From Piscicola geometra (taxonomy: Eukaryota; Annelida; Clitellata; Hirudinida; Piscicolidae), in assembly GCA_943735955.1 (NCBI GenBank), contig OX030955.1, forward strand, positions 12,551,383-12,615,382: DNA of 64,000 nucleotides. Direction: 5' to 3'. Under the pieces are notes generated by a model. That model did no database searches and was not told where the DNA came from. It saw only the letters and a list, made by a program, of their open reading frames with translations. Position numbers and translations under genes: made by a program. Position 1 is the first letter of the stretch; the number at the start of each line of letters is the position of its first letter. Shown piece after piece: positions 1-15,000 of the stretch.

Positions 1-3000
1 ACTACTGCATCGACAACAGTGCCGACCACTGCATCGACAACAGTGCCGACTAGTGCATCAACAGCAGTGATGACTACTGCATCGACAACAGTGCCGACTA
101 CTGCATCAACAACAGTGCCGACTACTGCATCAACAACAGTGCCGACAACTGCATCAACAACAGTGCCGACTACTGCATCGACAACAGTGCCGACAACTGC
201 ATCAACAACAGTGCCGACTACTGCATCGACAACAGTGCCGACTACTGCATCGACAACAGTGCCGACTATTGCATCAACTACAGTGCCGACTCCTGCATCG
301 ACAACAGTGCTGACTACTGCATCAACAACAGTGCCGACTACTGCATCGACAACAGTGCCGATCACTGCATCGACAGAAGTGCCGACTAGTGCATCAACAG
401 CAGTGACGACTACTGCATCGACAACAGTGCCGACTACTGCATCAACAACAGTGCTGACTACTGCATCAACAACAGTGCCGACTACTGCATCGACAACAGT
501 GCCGACCACTGCATTAACAACAGTGCCGACTACTGCATCGACAACAGTGCCGACTACTGTATCAACAACAGTGCCGACTACTGCATCGACAACAGTGCCG
601 ACCACTGCATTAACAACAGTGCCGACTACTGCATCGACAACAGTGCCGACTACTGCATCGACAACAGTGCCGACTACTGCATCGACAACAGTGCCGACTA
701 TTGCATCAACTACAGGGCCGACTCCTGCATCGACAACAGTGCTGACTACTGCATCAACAACAGTGCCGACTACTGCATCGACAACAGTGCTGACTACTGC
801 ATCAACAACAGTGCCGACTACTGCATCGACAACAGTGCCGATCACTGCATCGACAGAAGTGCCGACTAGTGCATCAACAGCAGTGACGACTACTGCATCG
901 ACAACAGTGCCGACTACTGCATCAACAACAGTGCCGACTACTGCATCAACAACAGTGCCGACTACTGCATCGACAACAGTGCCGACCACTGCATTAACAA
1001 CAGTGCCGACTACTGCATCGACAACAGTGCCGACTACTGCATCGACAACAGTGCCGACTACTGCATCGACAACAGTGCCGACTATTGCATCAACTACAGG
1101 GCCGACTCCTGCATCGACAACAGTGCTGACTACTGCATCAACAACAGTGCCGACTACTGCATCGACAACAGTGCCGACTATTGCATCAACTACAGAGCCG
1201 ACTCCTGCATCGACAACAGTGCTGACTACTGCATCAACAACAGTGCCGACTACTGCATCGACAACAGTGCCGACCACTGCATCGACAACAGTGCCGACTA
1301 TTGCATCAACAACAGTGCCGACAACTGCATCAACAACAGTGCCGACTACTGCATCGACAACAGTGCCGACCACTGCATCGACAACAGTGCCGACTACTGC
1401 ATCAACAACAGTGCCGACAACTGCATCAACAACAGTGCCGACTACTGCATCGACAACAGTGCCGACCACTGCATTAACAACATTGCCGACTACTGCATCG
1501 ACAACAGTGCCGACTACTGCATCAACAACAGTGCCGACTACTGCATCGACAACAGTGCCGACCACTGCATTAACAACAGTGCCGACTACTGCATCGACAA
1601 CAGTGCCGACTACTGCATCGACAACAGTGCCGACTACTGCATCGACAACAGTGCCGACTATTGCATCAACTACAGGGCCGACTCCTGCATCGACAACAGT
1701 GCTGACTACTGCATCAACAACAGTGCCGACTACTGCATCGACAACAGTGCCGACCACTGCATCGACAACAGTGCCGACTAGTGCATCAACAGCAGTGATG
1801 ACTACTGCATCGACAACAGTGCCGACTACTGCATCAACAACAGTGCCGACTAGTGCATCAACAACAGTGCCGATAACTGCATCGACAACAGTGCCGACTT
1901 CTGCATCGACAACAGTGCCGACTATTGCATCAACAACAGTGCCGACAACTGCTTCAACAACAGTGCCGACTACTGCATCGACAACAGTGCCGACCAGTGC
2001 ATCGACAACAGTGCCGACTACTGCATCAACAACAGTGCCGACTACTGCATCGACAACAGTGCCGACTATTGCATCAACTACAGTTCCGACTACTGCATCG
2101 ACAACAGTGCCGACTACTGCATCGACAACAGTGCCGACTACTGCATCGACAACAGTGCCGACTATTGCATCAACTACAGGGCCGACTCCTGCATCGACAA
2201 CAGTGCTGACTACTGCATCAACAACAGTGCCGACTACTGCATCGACAACAGTGCTGACTACTGCATCAACAACAGTGCCGACTACTGCATCGACAACAGT
2301 GCCGATCACTGCATCGACAGAAGTGCCGACTAGTGCATCAACAGCAGTGACGACTACTGCATCGACAACAGTGCCGACTACTGCATCAACAACAGTGCCG
2401 ACTACTGCATCAACAACAGTGCCGACTACTGCATCGACAACAGTGCCGACCACTGCATTAACAACAGTGCCGACTACTGCATCGACAACAGTGCCGACTA
2501 CTGCATCGACAACAGTGCCGACTACTGCATCGACAACAGTGCCGACTATTGCATCAACTACAGGGCCGACTCCTGCATCGACAACAGTGCTGACTACTGC
2601 ATCAACAACAGTGCCGACTACTGCATCGACAACAGTGCCGACTATTGCATCAACTACAGAGCCGACTCCTGCATCGACAACAGTGCTGACTACTGCATCA
2701 ACAACAGTGCCGACTACTGCATCGACAACAGTGCCGACCACTGCATCGACAACAGTGCCGACTATTGCATCAACAACAGTGCCGACAACTGCATCAACAA
2801 CAGTGCCGACTACTGCATCGACAACAGTGCCGACCACTGCATCGACAACAGTGCCGACTACTGCATCAACAACAGTGCCGACAACTGCATCAACAACAGT
2901 GCCGACTACTGCATCGACAACAGTGCCGACCACTGCATTAACAACATTGCCGACTACTGCATCGACAACAGTGCCGACTACTGCATCAACAACAGTGCCG

Positions 3001-6000
3001 ACTACTGCATCGACAACAGTGCCGACCACTGCATTAACAACAGTGCCGACTACTGCATCGACAACAGTGCCGACTACTGCATCGACAACAGTGCCGACTA
3101 CTGCATCGACAACAGTGCCGACTATTGCATCAACTACAGGGCCGACTCCTGCATCGACAACAGTGCTGACTACTGCATCAACAACAGTGCCGACTACTGC
3201 ATCGACAACAGTGCCGACCACTGCATCGACAACAGTGCCGACTAGTGCATCAACAGCAGTGATGACTACTGCATCGACAACAGTGCCGACTACTGCATCA
3301 ACAACAGTGCCGACTAGTGCATCAACAACAGTGCCGATAACTGCATCGACAACAGTGCCGACTTCTGCATCGACAACAGTGCCGACTATTGCATCAACAA
3401 CAGTGCCGACAACTGCTTCAACAACAGTGCCGACTACTGCATCGACAACAGTGCCGACCAGTGCATCGACAACAGTGCCGACTACTGCATCAACAACAGT
3501 GCCGACTACTGCATCGACAACAGTGCCGACTATTGCATCAACTACAGTTCCGACTACTGCATCAACAACAGTGCCGACTACTGCATCGACAACAGTGCCG
3601 ACTATTGCATCAACAACAGAGCCGACAACTGCTTCAACAACAGTGCCGACTACTGCATCGACAACAGTGCCGACCACTGCATCGACAACAGTGCCGACCA
3701 CTGCATCGACAACAGTGCCGACAACTGCTTCAACAACAGTGCCGACTACTGCATCGACAACAGTGCCGACCACTGCATCGACAACAGTGCCGACTACTGC
3801 ATCAACAACAGTGCCGACTACTGCATCAACAACAGTGCCGACTACTGCATCGACAACAGTGCCGACCACTGCATCGACAACAGTGCCGACCACTGCATCG
3901 ACAACAGTGCCGACAACTGCTTCAACAACAGTGCCGACTACTGCATCGACAACAGTGCCGACCACTGCATCGACAACAGTGCCGACTACTGCATCAACAA
4001 CAGTGCCGACTACTGCATCGACAACAGTGCCGACTACTGCATTAACAACAGTGCCGATAACTGCATCAACAACAGTGCCGACTACTGCATCGACAACAGT
4101 GCCGACTACTGCATCAACAACAGTGTCGACTATTGCATCAACTACAGGGCCGACTCCTGCATCGACAACAGTGCTGACTACTGCATCAACAACAGTGCCG
4201 ACTACTGCATCGACAACAGTGCCGACCACTGCATCGACAACAGTGCCGACTAGTGCATCAACAGCAGTGATGACTACTGCATCGACAACAGTGCCGACTA
4301 CTGCATCAACAACAGTGCCGACTAGTGCATCAACAACAGTGCCGATAACTGCATCGACAACAGTGCCGACTTCTGCATCGACAACAGTGCCGACTATTGC
4401 ATCAACAACAGTGCCGACAACTGCTTCAACAACAGTGCCGACTACTGCATCGACAACAGTGCCGACCAGTGCATCGACAACAGTGCCGACTACTGCATCA
4501 ACAACAGTGCCGACTACTGCATCGACAACAGTGCCGACTATTGCATCAACTACAGTTCCGACTACTGCATCAACAACAGTGCCGACTACTGCATCGACAA
4601 CAGTGCCGACTATTGCATCAACAACAGAGCCGACAACTGCTTCAACAACAGTGCCGACTACTGCATCGACAACAGTGCCGACCACTGCATCGACAACAGT
4701 GCCGACCACTGCATCGACAACAGTGCCGACAACTGCTTCAACAACAGTGCCGACTACTGCATCGACAACAGTGCCGACCACTGCATCGACAACAGTGCCG
4801 ACTACTGCATCAACAACAGTGCCGACTACTGCATCAACAACAGTGCCGACTACTGCATCGACAACAGTGCCGACCACTGCATCGACAACAGTGCCGACCA
4901 CTGCATCGACAACAGTGCCGACAACTGCTTCAACAACAGTGCCGACTACTGCATCGACAACAGTGCCGACCACTGCATCGACAACAGTGCCGACTACTGC
5001 ATCAACAACAGTGCCGACTACTGCATCGACAACAGTGCCGACTACTGCATTAACAACAGTGCCGATAACTGCATCAACAACAGTGCCGACTACTGCATCG
5101 ACAACAGTGCCGACTACTGCATCAACAACAGTGTCGACTATTGCATCAACAACAGTGCCGAGTACTGCATCAACAACAGTGCCGACAACTGCTTCAACAA
5201 CAGTGCCGACTATTGCATCAACAACAGTGCCGACAACTGCTTCAACAACAGTGCCGACTACTGCATCGACAACAGTGCCGACTATTGCATCAACTACAGG
5301 GCCGACTCCTGCATCGACAACAGTGCTGACTACTGCATCAACAACAGTGCCGACTACTGCATCGACAACAGTGCCGACTATTGCATCAACTACAGGGCCG
5401 ACTCCTGCATCGACAACAGTGCTGACTACTGCATCAACAACAGTGCCGACTACTGCATCGACAACAGTGCCGACCACTGCATCGACAACAGTGCCGACTA
5501 TTGCATCAACAACAGTGCCGACAACTGCATCAACAACAGTGCCGACTACTGCATCGACAACAGTGCCGACCACTGCATCGACAACAGTGCCGACTACTGC
5601 ATTAACAACAGTGCCGACAACTGCATCAACAACAGTGCCGACTACTGCATCGACAACAGTGCCGACCACTGCATTAACAACAGTGCCGACTACTGCATCG
5701 ACAACAGTGACGACTACTGCATCAACAACAGTGCCGACTACTGCATCGACAACAGTGCCGACCACTGCATTAACAACAGTGCCGACTACTGCATCGACAA
5801 CAGTGCCGACTACTGCATCGACAACAGTGCCGACTACTGCATCGACAACAGTGCCGACTATTGCATCAACTACAGGGCCGACTCCTGCATCGACAACAGT
5901 GCTGACTACTGCATCAACAACAGTGCCGACTACTGCATCGACAACAGTGCCGACCACTGCATCGACAACAGTGCCGACTAGTGCATCAACAGCAGTGATG

Positions 6001-9000
6001 ACTACTGCATCGACAACAGTGCCGACTACTGCATCAACAACAGTGCCGACTAGTGCATCAACAACAGTGCCGATAACTGCATCGACAACAGTGCCGACTT
6101 CTGCATCGACAACAGTGCCGACTATTGCATCAACAACAGTGCCGACAACTGCTTCAACAACAGTGCCGACTACTGCATCGACAACAGTGCCGACCAGTGC
6201 ATCGACAACAGTGCCGACTACTGCATCAACAACAGTGCCGACTACTGCATCGACAACAGTGCCGACTATTGCATCAACTACAGTGCCGACTACTGCATCA
6301 ACAACAGTGCCGACTACTGCATCGACAACAGTGCCGACTATTGCATCAACAACAGAGCCGACAACTGCTTCAACAACAGTGCCGACTACTGCATCGACAA
6401 CAGTGCCGACCACTGCATCGACAACAGTGCCGACCACTGCATCGACAACAGTGCCGACAACTGCTTCAACAACAGTGCCGACTACTGCATCGACAACAGT
6501 GCCGACCACTGCATCGACAACAGTGCCGACTACTGCATCAACAACAGTGCCGACTACTGCATCAACAACAGTGCCGACTACTGCATCGACAACAGTGCCG
6601 ACCACTGCATCGACAACAGTGCCGACCACTGCATCGACAACAGTGCCGACAACTGCTTCAACAACAGTGCCGACTACTGCATCGACAACAGTGCCGACCA
6701 CTGCATCGACAACAGTGCCGACTACTGCATCAACAACAGTGCCGACTACTGCATCGACAACAGTGCCGACTACTGCATTGACAACAGTGCCGATTACTGC
6801 ATCAACAACAGTGCCGACTACTGCATCGACAACAGTGCCGACTACTGCATCAACAACAGTGTCGACTATTGCATCAACAACAGTGCCGAGTACTGCATCA
6901 ACAACAGTGCCGACAACTGCTTCAACAACAGTGCCGACTATTGCATCAACAACAGTGCCGACAACTGCTTCAACAACAGTGCCGACTACTGCATCGACAA
7001 CAGTGCCGACTATTGCATCAACTACAGGGCCGACTCCTGCATCGACAACAGTGCTGACTACTGCATCAACAACAGTGCCGACTACTGCATCGACAACAGT
7101 GCCGACTATTGCATCAACTACAGGGCCGACTCCTGCATCGACAACAGTGCTGACTACTGCATCAACAACAGTGCCGACTACTGCATCGACAACAGTGCCG
7201 ACCACTGCATCGACAACAGTGCCGACTATTGCATCAACAACAGTGCCGACAACTGCTTCAACAACAGTGCCGACTACTGCATCGACAACAGTGCCGACCA
7301 CTGCATCGACAACAGTGCCGACTACTGCATCAACAACAGTGCCGACAACTGCATCAACAACAGTGCCGACTACTGCATCGACAACAGTGCCGACCACTGC
7401 ATTAACAACAGTGCCGACTACTGCATCCACAACAGTGCCGACTACTGCATCAACAACAGTGCCGACTACTGCATCGACAACAGTGCCGACTACTGCATCG
7501 ACAACAGTGCCGACTACTGCATCGACAACAGTGCCGACTATTGCATCAACTACAGGGCCGACTCCTGCATCGACAACAGTGCTGACTACTGCATCAACAA
7601 CAGTGCCGACTACTGCATCGACAACAGTGCCGACCACTGCATCGACAACATTGCCGACTAGTGCATCAACAGCAGTGATGACTACTGCATCGACAACAGT
7701 GCCGACAACTGCATCAACAACAGTGCCGACTACTGCATCGACAACAGTGCCGACTATTGCATCAACTACAGGGCCGACTCCTGCATCGACAACAGTGCTG
7801 ACTACTGCATCAACTACAGTGCCGACTACTGCATCGACAACAGTGCCGACCACTGCATCGACAACAGTGCCGACTAGTGCATCAACAGCAGTGATGACTA
7901 CTGCATCGACAACAGTGCCGACTACTGCATCAACAACAGTGCCGACTACTGCATCAACAACAGTGCCGACAACTGCATCAACAACAGTGCCGACTACTGC
8001 ATCGACAACTGTGCCGACAACTGCATCAACAACAGTGCCGACTACTGCATCGACAACAGTGCCGACTACTGCATCGACAACAGTGCCGACTATTGCATCA
8101 ACTACAGTGCCGACTCCTGCATCGACAACAGTGCTGACTACTGCATCAACAACAGTGCCGACTACTGCATCGACAACAGTGCCGATCACTGCATCGACAG
8201 AAGTGCCGACTAGTGCATCAACAGCAGTGACGACTACTGCATCGACAACAGTGCCGACTACTGCATCAACAACAGTGCCGACTACTGCATCAACAACAGT
8301 GCCGACTACTGCATCGACAACAGTGCCGACCACTGCATTAACAACAGTGCCGACTACTGCATCGACAACAGTGCCGACTACTGCATCGACAACAGTGCCG
8401 ACTACTGCATCGACAACAGTGCCGACTATTGCATCAACTACAGGGCCGACTCCTGCATCGACAACAGTGCTGACTACTGCATCAACAACAGTGCCGACTA
8501 CTGCATCGACAACAGTGCCGACTATTGCATCAACTACAGAGCCGACTCCTGCATCGACAACAGTGCTGACTACTGCATCAACAACAGTGCCGACTACTGC
8601 ATCGACAACAGTGCCGACCACTGCATCGACAACAGTGCCGACTATTGCATCAACAACAGTGCCGACAACTGCATCAACAACAGTGCCGACTACTGCATCG
8701 ACAACAGTGCCGACCACTGCATCGACAACAGTGCCGACTACTGCATCAACAACAGTGCCGACAACTGCATCAACAACAGTGCCGACTACTGCATCGACAA
8801 CAGTGCCGACCACTGCATTAACAACAGTGCCGACTACTGCATCGACAACAGTGCCGACTACTGCATCAACAACAGTGCCGACTACTGCATCGACAACAGT
8901 GCCGACCACTGCATTAACAACAGTGCCGACTACTGCATCGACAACAGTGCCGACTACTGCATCGACAACAGTGCCGACTACTGCATCGACAACAGTGCCG

Positions 9001-12000
9001 ACTATTGCATCAACTACAGGGCCGACTCCTGCATCGACAACAGTGCTGACTACTGCATCAACAACAGTGCCGACTACTGCATCGACAACAGTGCCGACCA
9101 CTGCATCGACAACAGTGCCGACTAGTGCATCAACAGCAGTGATGACTACTGCATCGACAACAGTGCCGACTACTGCATCAACTACAGTGCCGACTACTGC
9201 ATCAACAACAGTGCCGACTACTGCATCGACAACAGTGCCGACTATTGCATCAACAACAGAGCCGACAACTGCTTCAACAACAGTGCCGACTACTGCATCG
9301 ACAACAGTGCCGACCACTGCATCGACAACAGTGCCGACCACTGCATCGACAACAGTGCCGACAACTGCTTCAACAACAGTGCCGACTACTGCATCGACAA
9401 CAGTGCCGACCACTGCATCGACAACAGTGCCGACTACTGCATCAACAACAGTGCCGACTACTGCATCAACAACAGTGCCGACTACTGCATCGACAACAGT
9501 GCCGACCACTGCATCGACAACAGTGCCGACCACTGCATCGACAACAGTGCCGACAACTGCTTCAACAACAGTGCCGACTACTGCATCGACAACAGTGCCG
9601 ACCACTGCATCGACAACAGTGCCGACTACTGCATCAACAACAGTGCCGACTACTGCATCGACAACAGTGCCGACTACTGCATTGACAACAGTGCCGATTA
9701 CTGCATCAACAACAGTGCCGACTACTGCATCGACAACAGTGCCGACTACTGCATCAACAACAGTGTCGACTATTGCATCAACAACAGTGCCGAGTACTGC
9801 ATCAACAACAGTGCCGACAACTGCTTCAACAACAGTGCCGACTATTGCATCAACAACAGTGCCGACAACTGCTTCAACAACAGTGCCGACTACTGCATCG
9901 ACAACAGTGCCGACTATTGCATCAACTACAGGGCCGACTCCTGCATCGACAACAGTGCTGACTACTGCATCAACAACAGTGCCGACTACTGCATCGACAA
10001 CAGTGCCGACTATTGCATCAACTACAGGGCCGACTCCTGCATCGACAACAGTGCTGACTACTGCATCAACAACAGTGCCGACTACTGCATCGACAACAGT
10101 GCCGACCACTGCATCGACAACAGTGCCGACTATTGCATCAACAACAGTGCCGACAACTGCTTCAACAACAGTGCCGACTACTGCATCGACAACAGTGCCG
10201 ACCACTGCATCGACAACAGTGCCGACTACTGCATCAACAACAGTGCCGACAACTGCATCAACAACAGTGCCGACTACTGCATCGACAACAGTGCCGACCA
10301 CTGCATTAACAACAGTGCCGACTACTGCATCCACAACAGTGCCGACTACTGCATCAACAACAGTGCCGACTACTGCATCGACAACAGTGCCGACCACTGC
10401 ATTAACAACAGTGCCGACTACTGCATCGACAACAGTGCCGACTACTGCATCGACAACAGTGCCGACTACTGCATCGACAACAGTGCCGACTATTGCATCA
10501 ACTACAGGGCCGACTCCTGCATCGACAACAGTGCTGACTACTGCATCAACAACAGTGCCGACTACTGCATCGACAACAGTGCCGACCACTGCATCGACAA
10601 CATTGCCGACTAGTGCATCAACAGCAGTGATGACTACTGCATCGACAACAGTGCTGACTACTGCATCAACAACAGTGCCGACTACTGCATCAACAACAGT
10701 GCCGACAACTGCATCAACAACAGTGCCGACTACTGCATCGACAACAGTGCCGACAACTGCATCAACAACAGTGCCGACTACTGCATCGACAACAGTGCCG
10801 ACTACTGCATCGACAACAGTGCCGACTATTGCATCAACTACAGTGCCGACTCCTGCATCGACAACAGTGCTGACTACTGCATTAACAACAGTGCCGACTA
10901 CTGCATCGACAACAGTGCCGATCACTGCATCGACAGAAGTGCCGACTAGTGCATCAACAGCAGTGACGACTACTGCATCGACAACAGTGCCGACTACTGC
11001 ATCAACAACAGTGCCGACTACTGCATCAACAACAGTGCCGACAACTGCATCGACAACAGTGCCGACTTCTGCATCGACAACAGTGCCGACTATTGCATCA
11101 ACAACAGTGCCGACAACTGCTTCAACAACAGTGCCGACTACTGCATCAACAACAGTGCCGACTACTGCATCGACAACAGTGCCGACCACTGCATTAACAA
11201 CAGTGCCGACTACTGCATCGACAACAGTGCCGACTACTGCATCGACAACAGTGCCGACATCTGCATCGACAACAGTGCCGACTATTGCATCAACTACAGG
11301 GCCGACTCCTGCATCGACAACAGTGCTGACTACTGCATCAACAACAGTGCCGACTACTGCATCGACAACAGTGCCGACTATTGCATCAACTACAGGGCCG
11401 ACTCCTGCATCGACAACAGTGCTGACTACTGCATCAACAACAGTGCCGACTACTGCATCGACAACAGTGCCGACCACTGCATCGACAACAGTGCCGACTA
11501 TTGCATCAACAACAGTGCCGACAACTGCTTCAACAACAGTGCCGACTACTGCATCGACAACAGTGCCGACCACTGCATCGACAACAGTGCCGACTACTGC
11601 ATCAACAACAGTGCCGACAACTGCATCAACAACAGTGCCGACTACTGCATCGACAACAGTGCCGACCACTGCATTAACAACAGTGCCGACTACTGCATCG
11701 ACAACAGTGCCGACTACTGCATCAACAACAGTGCTGACTACTGCATCGACAACAGTGCCGACCACTGCATTAACAACAGTGCCGACTACTGCATCGACAA
11801 CAGTGCCGACTACTGCATCGACAACAGTGCCGACTACTGCATCGACAACAGTGCCGACTATTGCATCAACTACAGGGCCGACTTCTGCATCGACAACAGT
11901 GCTGACTACTGCATCAACAACAGTGCCAACTACTGCATCGACAACAGTGCCGACCACTGCATCGACAACAGTGCCGACTAGTGCATCAACAGCAGTGATG

Positions 12001-15000
12001 ACTACTGCATCGACAACAGTGCCGACTACTGCATCAACAACAGTGCCGACTACTGCATCAACAACAGTGCCGATAACTGCATCGACAACAGTGCCGACTT
12101 CTGCATCGACAACAGTGCCGACTATTGCATCAACAACAGTGCCGACAACTGCTTCAACAACAGTGCCGACTACTGCATCGACAACAGTGCCGACCAGTGC
12201 ATCGACAACAGTGCCGACTACTGCATCAACAACAGTGCCGACTACTGCATCGACAACAGTGCCGACTATTGCATCAACTACAGTGCCGACTACTGCATCA
12301 ACAACAGTGCCGACTACTGCATCGACAACAGTGCCGACTATTGCATCAACAACAGAGCCGACAACTGCTTCAACAACAGTGCCGACTATTGCATCAACAA
12401 CATTGCCGACAACTGCTTCAACAACAGTGCCGACTACTGCATCGACAACAGTGCCGACCAGTGCATCGACAACAGTGCCGACTACTGCATCAACAACAGT
12501 GCCGACTACTGCATCGACAACAGTGCCGACTATTGCATCAACTACAGTGCCGACTACTGCATCAACAACAGTGCCGACTACTGCATCGACAACAGTGCCG
12601 ACCACTGCATTAACAACAGTGCCGACTACTGCATCGACAACAGTGCCGACTACTGCATCGACAACAGTGCCGACATCTGCATCGACAACAGTGCCGACTA
12701 TTGCATCAACTACAGGGCCGACTCCTGCATCGACAACAGTGCTGACTACTGCATCAACAACAGTGCCGACTACTGCATCGACAACAGTGCCGACTATTGC
12801 ATCAACTACAGGGCCGACTCCTGCATCGACAACAGTGCTGACTACTGCATCAACAACAGTGCCGACTACTGCATCGACAACAGTGCCGACCACTGCATCG
12901 ACAACAGTGCCGACTATTGCATCAACAACAGTGCCGACAACTGCTTCAACAACAGTGCCGACTACTGCATCGACAACAGTGCCGACCACTGCATCGACAA
13001 CAGTGCCGACTACTGCATCAACAACAGTGCCGACAACTGCATCAACAACAGTGCCGACTACTGCATCGACAACAGTGCCGACCACTGCATTAACAACAGT
13101 GCCGACTACTGCATCGACAACAGTGCCGACTACTGCATCAACAACAGTGCTGACTACTGCATCGACAACAGTGCCGACCACTGCATTAACAACAGTGCCG
13201 ACTACTGCATCGACAACAGTGCCGACTACTGCATCGACAACAGTGCCGACTACTGCATCGACAACAGTGCCGACTATTGCATCAACTACAGGGCCGACTC
13301 CTGCATCGACAACAGTGCTGACTACTGCATCAACAACAGTGCCAACTACTGCATCGACAACAGTGCCGACCACTGCATCGACAACAGTGCCGACTAGTGC
13401 ATCAACAGCAGTGATGACTACTGCATCGACAACAGTGCCGACTACTGCATCAACAACAGTGCCGACTACTGCATCAACAACAGTGCCGATAACTGCATCG
13501 ACAACAGTGCCGACTTCTGCATCGACAACAGTGCCGACTATTGCATCAACAACAGTGCCGACAACTGCTTCAACAACAGTGCCGACTACTGCATCGACAA
13601 CAGTGCCGACCAGTGCATCGACAACAGTGCCGACTACTGCATCAACAACAGTGCCGACTACTGCATCGACAACAGTGCCGACTATTGCATCAACTACAGT
13701 GCCGACTACTGCATCAACAACAGTGCCGACTACTGCATCGACAACAGTGCCGACTATTGCATCAACAACAGAGCCGACAACTGCTTCAACAACAGTGCCG
13801 ACTATTGCATCAACAACATTGCCGACAACTGCTTCAACAACAGTGCCGACTACTGCATCGACAACAGTGCCGACCAGTGCATCGACAACAGTGCCGACTA
13901 CTGCATCAACAACAGTGCCGACTACTGCATCGACAACAGTGCCGACTATTGCATCAACTACAGTGCCGACTACTGCATCAACAACAGTGTCGACTATTGC
14001 ATCAACAACAGTGCCGAGTACTGCATCAACAACAGTGCCGACAACTGCTTCAACAACAGTGCCGACTATTGCATCAACAACATTGCCGACAACTGCTTCA
14101 ACAACAGTGCCGACTACTGCATCGACAACAGTGCCGACCACTGCATCGACAACAGTGCCGACTTCTGCATCGACAACAGTGCCGACTATTGCATCAACAA
14201 CAGTGCCGACAACTGCTTCAACAACAGTGCCGACTACTGCATCAACAACAGTGCCGACCACTGCATTAACAACAGTGCCGACTACTGCATCGACAACAGT
14301 GCCGACTACTGCATCGACAACAGTGTCGACTATTGCATCAACAACAGTGCCGAGTACTGCATCAACAACAGTGCCGACAACTGCTTCAACAACAGTGCCG
14401 ACTACTGCATCGACAACAGTGCCGACCACTGCATCGACAACAGTGCCGACTACTGCATCAACAGCAGTGACGACTACTGCATCGACAACAGTGCCGACTA
14501 CTGCATCAACAACAGTGCCGACTACTGCATCGACAACAGTGCCGACCACTGCATTAACAACAGTGCCGACTACTGCATCGACAACAGTGCCGACCACTGC
14601 ATCGACAACAGTGCCGACTACTGCATCAACAACAGTGCCGACTACTGCATCGACAACAGTGCCGACTATTGCATCAACTACAGTGCCGACTACTGCATCA
14701 ACAACAGTGCCGACTACTGCATCGACAACAGTGCCGACTATTGCATCAACAACAGAGCCGACAACTGCTTCAACAAAAGTGCCGACTACTGCATCGACAA
14801 CAGTGCCGACCACTGCATCGACAACAGTGCCGACTATTGCATCAACTACAGTGCCGACTACTGCTTCAACAACAGTGCCGACAACTGTTTCAACAACAGT
14901 GCCGACTAATGCATCGACAACAGTGCCGACCACTGCATCGACAACAGTGCCGACTACTGCATCAACAACAGTGCCGACTACTGCATCGACAACAGTGCCG

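Noticed and set aside
1..48. Promoter, signal peptide or gene start at the left edge
   Set aside because: The first bases are already ordinary array units in frame, with no unique sequence; the start must be upstream.
1777..1800. In-frame ATG of the Met-bearing unit as a translation start
   Set aside because: It recurs about 51 times inside the array as a P8-to-M variant, has open frame on both sides and no distinctive upstream context.
3553..3576. CAA/CAG-type trinucleotide expansion (polyglutamine)
   Set aside because: The ACAACAG core is only a fixed part of each 24-bp unit; there is no run of pure trinucleotides, and in frame +1 it encodes Thr-Thr-Val.
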